In this document: piece by piece, positions 61,105 to 64,000 of the stretch
Numbering within the stretch: the first letter of the stretch is position 1
How the letters are laid out: each line of letters starts with the position of its first letter
DNA from: Anaerolineaceae bacterium
GTDB lineage: Bacteria > Chloroflexota > Anaerolineae > Anaerolineales > Anaerolineaceae
Reading direction: 5' to 3'
DNA: 64,000 nt
Assembly: GCA_016841445.1 (NCBI GenBank)
Contig: JAENZD010000001.1
Location: 1,240,001 to 1,304,000 of the forward strand
Translations under genes and position numbers: made by a program
Notes under the pieces: generated by a model
Database searches by the model: none
Seen by the model: only the letters and a program-made list of their open reading frames with translations
Told to the model about the DNA's origin: nothing

Positions 61105-63399
61105 ATGACTCCCTCTGCATTCCACATTCATATCACTGGCATTGTCCAGGGCGTAGGATTTCGTCCGTTTGTTTATACCCTTGCGGATAAACATCAGTTA
61201 AATGGTTGGGTCAGGAATTCTGCTAACGGTGTGGATATCGAAATAGTGGGATCGAAAAAAGCTCTGCAGGCTTTCATTGAAGAACTCCCTATTTCAGCCC
61301 CTCCCTTGTCGCAAATTGATTCAATTGAAACCAGAGAGATCAAAGCTCAGGAATTTTCCGATTTCAGGATCGTCCAGAGTAAAAATAAAGCAACAGATTT
61401 TATCCCCATCTCTCCGGATATCGCTATCTGCGATCAATGCCATGAAGAGCTATTTGACCCGCAAGATCGACGCTACCGCTATCCATTCATCAACTGCACA
61501 AATTGTGGCCCGCGTTTTACCATCACCAAAGACATCCCCTATGACCGGCCGAAAACGACCATGGCAAGTTTTGAATTGTGCCCGGACTGCCGGGAGGAAT
61601 ATGAAAATCCCCTCGACCGGCGCTTTCATGCACAACCTGTCGCTTGCCCGGTTTGCGGTCCTCAGGTTTGGATAGAAGATAATATTGGAAATTCTGTCGG
61701 AAGAGAAGACGAAGCAATCCAGATGGCTCGTCACCTTCTTGCTGAAGGCAAAATACTTGCAATCAAGGGTTTGGGTGGTTTCCACCTCGCTTGTGACGCA
61801 GCTAACCGTGAGGCTGTCGCCCAATTAAGAGATCGTAAACACCGCCCCGCCAAACCCTTTGCTCTGATGGCAGTAGACCTTGAAACCATCCGGAAATTCG
61901 TGACTGTATCAGAAACTGCAGAATCCCTTCTTAAAAGTCCACAGACTCCGATTGTGCTGCTTCCAAAAAAAGCTGAAGTACACCTTACACAACAGGTTGC
62001 ACCGGGGCAGTCCACATTGGGCTTTATGCTTCCATATACGCCTCTGCACCAGCTTTTACTGCAGCATGAACAAGGTTATCCTGAGGTGCTGGTGATGACC
62101 AGCGGAAACCTTTCTGAAGAACCGATTCTGCATGAGAACCAGGCTGCTCTGGAGAAGTTGTCGCATATTGCTGATGCCTTCCTGCTGCACAACCGTCCAA
62201 TCCACCGACGGATTGATGATTCTGTATTCAATGTAGTTGATGGAAAACCCTACCCTAGCCGCAGAGCCCGCGGCTACGCACCAAATCCCATCCGGGTTTC
62301 ACAACCGCTGCCTCAAATCCTGGCTGTGGGTCCACAGATGAAAAACACCTTTTGCCTGACACGTGAGAAATATGCCTTCCTAAGCCATTACATCGGTGAG
62401 ATGGAAAACTGGGAAACATACCAGGATTTTCAAAAGGCTGTCCGCGATTATGAAAGACTTTTCAGGATAAAGCCATCTGCCATCGCATACGATCTTCATC
62501 CTGACTATACAACCACAAAATATGCTATGAATAGGGCTGAAGCTGAAGGGCTGCCAACCTACGCCATACAACACCATCATGCCCACCTGGCAGCTGTCAT
62601 GGCAGAAAATAAGGTTCCCCCAGATCAGGCAACAGCTGGATTGATCTTCGATGGCACCGGCTACGGCACTGACCGCACCATTTGGGGCGGTGAGGTTCTC
62701 ATCGGAAGCGCTGAGGGTTTTACAAGGGCATATCATCTCAAACCGGTTCCCTTACCGGGCGGAGATGCCTCAATTCTCAAACCCGCAAGGATGGCTTTGA
62801 GCACGCTTTGGGCATCCGGCATTCCCTGGAAAGAACATTTAGCACCGGTTCAAGCCTTATCAAATTCAGAATTGCGCGTATTGAATGAGCAGCTAGAAAA
62901 GAAGATCAATACCCCAATGACATCCAGTATGGGGCGCTTATTTGATTCTGCTGCAGCCCTGATTGGTATTCGTGAATCGATCACCTATGAAGCACAAGCT
63001 GCAATCGAATTAGAAGCGCTGGCTGACCGAAATGAGATGGGGTATTATCCATGGGAAATTGATGAGCAATTAATTGATGTGAAAGCCGTTTTATTGGGTA
63101 TCCTAGCAGACCTATCAAAGAACGTGGCAAGCCCGGTCATCTCTGCTCGTTTTCACAATACAATAGCTCAAATTTCTTTACAAATTGCACAGAAAATCCG
63201 GCGAGATCACGATCTCGACCAGATTGCCCTCTCTGGCGGTGTTTGGCAGAATAAAATGCTGCTTGAGAAAACGTTGGATTTGCTGCGAAGTGAAGGCTTC
63301 AAACCCTTGATCCACAAGCAACTACCGCCAAATGATGGCTGCGTGGCTTTTGGGCAGGCGATGATAGCCGCTTACAAGTATACAGTTAATAAGGAGTAA
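61105..63399 (+). CDS. hypF: Carbamoyltransferase HypF
   Basis: 764 residues. In order: acylphosphatase domain ('GIVQGVGFRPFVYTL'), two zinc-finger blocks (CDQCHEEL... with CTNCGPRF, and CPDCREEY with CPVCGP), a YrdC-like domain from about 200 ('GLGGFHLACDA') and a Kae1-like C-terminal domain ('HHHAHLAAVMAE' near 490, 'IFDGTGYGTD'). Makes thiocarbamate from carbamoyl phosphate for the cyanide ligands of the NiFe site. No obvious ribosome-binding site before its ATG, 21 bases after hypB. Confidence 0.95.
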   Translation: MTPSAFHIHITGIVQGVGFRPFVYTLADKHQLNGWVRNSANGVDIEIVGSKKALQAFIEELPISAPPLSQIDSIETREIKAQEFSDFRIVQSKNKATDFIPISPDIAICDQCHEELFDPQDRRYRYPFINCTNCGPRFTITKDIPYDRPKTTMASFELCPDCREEYENPLDRRFHAQPVACPVCGPQVWIEDNIGNSVGREDEAIQMARHLLAEGKILAIKGLGGFHLACDAANREAVAQLRDRKHRPAKPFALMAVDLETIRKFVTVSETAESLLKSPQTPIVLLPKKAEVHLTQQVAPGQSTLGFMLPYTPLHQLLLQHEQGYPEVLVMTSGNLSEEPILHENQAALEKLSHIADAFLLHNRPIHRRIDDSVFNVVDGKPYPSRRARGYAPNPIRVSQPLPQILAVGPQMKNTFCLTREKYAFLSHYIGEMENWETYQDFQKAVRDYERLFRIKPSAIAYDLHPDYTTTKYAMNRAEAEGLPTYAIQHHHAHLAAVMAENKVPPDQATAGLIFDGTGYGTDRTIWGGEVLIGSAEGFTRAYHLKPVPLPGGDASILKPARMALSTLWASGIPWKEHLAPVQALSNSELRVLNEQLEKKINTPMTSSMGRLFDSAAALIGIRESITYEAQAAIELEALADRNEMGYYPWEIDEQLIDVKAVLLGILADLSKNVASPVISARFHNTIAQISLQIAQKIRRDHDLDQIALSGGVWQNKMLLEKTLDLLRSEGFKPLIHKQLPPNDGCVAFGQAMIAAYKYTVNKE

Positions 63400-63402
63400 G
63401 AC

Positions 63403-63660
63403 ATGTGTTTGGGCATTCCTGGAAAAATTATTTCCATTAGCGAGGATCACGGCACAAAAATGGCACAAATTGATTTTGGTGGCGTGGTCAGGGAAGCGTG
63501 CATTGAGGTCATCCCTGAAGCAAAACCTGGGGATTGGACAATCGTTCATGCTGGCTTCGCTTTGAACCTCCTCAGCGAAGAAGAAGCGCAGGAAACCCTT
63601 GACATCCTCAGAGAAATGTCCAAGCTAGCGGAGCAAGAAGGTTTAAATTCAGATGATTGA
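63403..63660 (+). CDS. hypC: Hydrogenase assembly chaperone HypC
   Basis: 85 residues. Starts '[10 protein letters not shown]' with the functional N-terminal cysteine and '[13 protein letters not shown]' near 46. Carries iron with CN and CO ligands together with HypD and hands it to the large subunit. Only three bases after hypF, overlapping hypD by 8 bases. Confidence 0.95.
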   Translation: MCLGIPGKIISISEDHGTKMAQIDFGGVVREACIEVIPEAKPGDWTIVHAGFALNLLSEEEAQETLDILREMSKLAEQEGLNSDD

Positions 63661-64000
63661 AAAGAATATCTCTGAGATTCTCAAGGGATATCGTGATGCT
63701 GATATGGTGAAAAGGGTAATTCATGAAATTCACCAACGAGTAACCCAACCATGGGCCATCATGGAAATCTGCGGTGGGCAAACACACGCCATTATGCAAT
63801 ATGGACTCGACCAGCTTTTACCCGATGAAATCGAACTGATCCACGGCCCGGGCTGCCCGGTGTGTGTGACCGCTTTGGAATTGATCGACCAGGCATTGTG
63901 GATCGCCGATCAAAATGATGTGATTTTCACTTCTTTTGGCGATATGCTTCGTGTACCTGGGTCGAAAGGTGACCTATTCTCAGCAAGGGCTTCTGGTAGA
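63653..64000 (+). CDS. hypD: Hydrogenase assembly protein HypD, 5' part (cut by window end)
   Basis: The reading frame from ATG 63653 stays open for 116 codons to the end of the window. It shows '[12 protein letters not shown]' near residue 40, '[10 protein letters not shown]' near 64 and '[11 protein letters not shown]' near 94, all conserved HypD motifs including the redox cysteines. Scaffold for iron ligand assembly with HypC and HypE. hypE, if present, lies beyond the window. Confidence 0.93.
   Translation, partial: MIEKNISEILKGYRDADMVKRVIHEIHQRVTQPWAIMEICGGQTHAIMQYGLDQLLPDEIELIHGPGCPVCVTALELIDQALWIADQNDVIFTSFGDMLRVPGSKGDLFSARASGR

Noticed and set aside
1-64000. Mobile elements, phage genes or integration sites
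   Set aside because: No transposase, integrase or phage protein among the frames, and no flanking direct repeats noticed around tRNA-His.

Overview
The window looks like chromosome of an obligately anaerobic, non-photosynthetic Chloroflexota bacterium, most likely of class Anaerolineae. This is inferred from gene content: two ECF transporter cassettes, a bacterial Staygreen homologue, a T-box controlled type-2 ileS, a tungsten aldehyde oxidoreductase joined to Hdr/Mvh genes, and a group 3 [NiFe] hydrogenase with its hyp genes. No marker that fixes the taxonomy (rRNA, ribosomal proteins) is present. There are no insertion sequences, CRISPR arrays or prophage genes. Base composition is even and by eye near 45% G+C.

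Layout. (1) 1-4982, + strand: the end of an ECF ATPase, an EcfT, then a membrane di-CXXCH protein, a phosphodiesterase-type lipoprotein and two small lipoproteins. (2) 4983-11321, + strand: promoter, cobalamin riboswitch and terminator, then a secreted, membrane-anchored protein built like a transcobalamin/intrinsic factor, followed by ECF S, T and double-ATPase components. This reads as a complete B12 uptake operon. (3) 11584-20900, + strand: a tungsten-type aldehyde:ferredoxin oxidoreductase, a four-cluster ferredoxin, HdrA (read through an in-frame UGA, probably selenocysteine) fused to MvhD, an HdrC-ferredoxin-MvhD fusion, MvhG and MvhA hydrogenase subunits, and a polyferredoxin, closed by a clear terminator. 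HdrB is absent. (4) 20987-35302, mostly - strand: a PIG-L deacetylase, a CcmF-thioredoxin fusion, lgt, a sulfatase/sulfotransferase/phosphoesterase set, a threonine aldolase, rluD, lspA and ileS with a T-box leader. (5) 35330-46678: a copB-type copper ATPase broken by a frameshift, an alanine-dehydrogenase-like protein, a DedA/TVP38 protein, a Staygreen homologue, DUF1295 and DUF305 proteins, an ABC-2 exporter, a small kinase, and hisS followed directly by tRNA-His. (6) 46810-58884, + strand: a regulatory set (DRTGG, CBS-HATPase, DRTGG, PHP, HATPase) interleaved with two NuoE/NuoF diaphorase modules, a NuoG-like protein and the small and large subunits of a second group 3 [NiFe] hydrogenase. 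(7) 58954-64000, + strand: a hydrogenase maturation protease, a cyclic-nucleotide-binding protein and hypA, hypB, hypF, hypC and the start of hypD.

Together the window describes hydrogen- and aldehyde-linked redox metabolism. One hydrogenase (MvhAG) is wired to a flavin-containing Hdr-type protein and a tungsten enzyme. The other is wired to NAD(H) diaphorases and is arranged like bifurcating HydABC-type enzymes. The hyp genes would mature both. The most notable items are the Sec-HdrA, the HdrB-less AOR-Hdr-Mvh complex, the transcobalamin-like ECF operon, and the loss of all cluster ligands in three [2Fe-2S] thioredoxin-like domains of the second hydrogenase operon.
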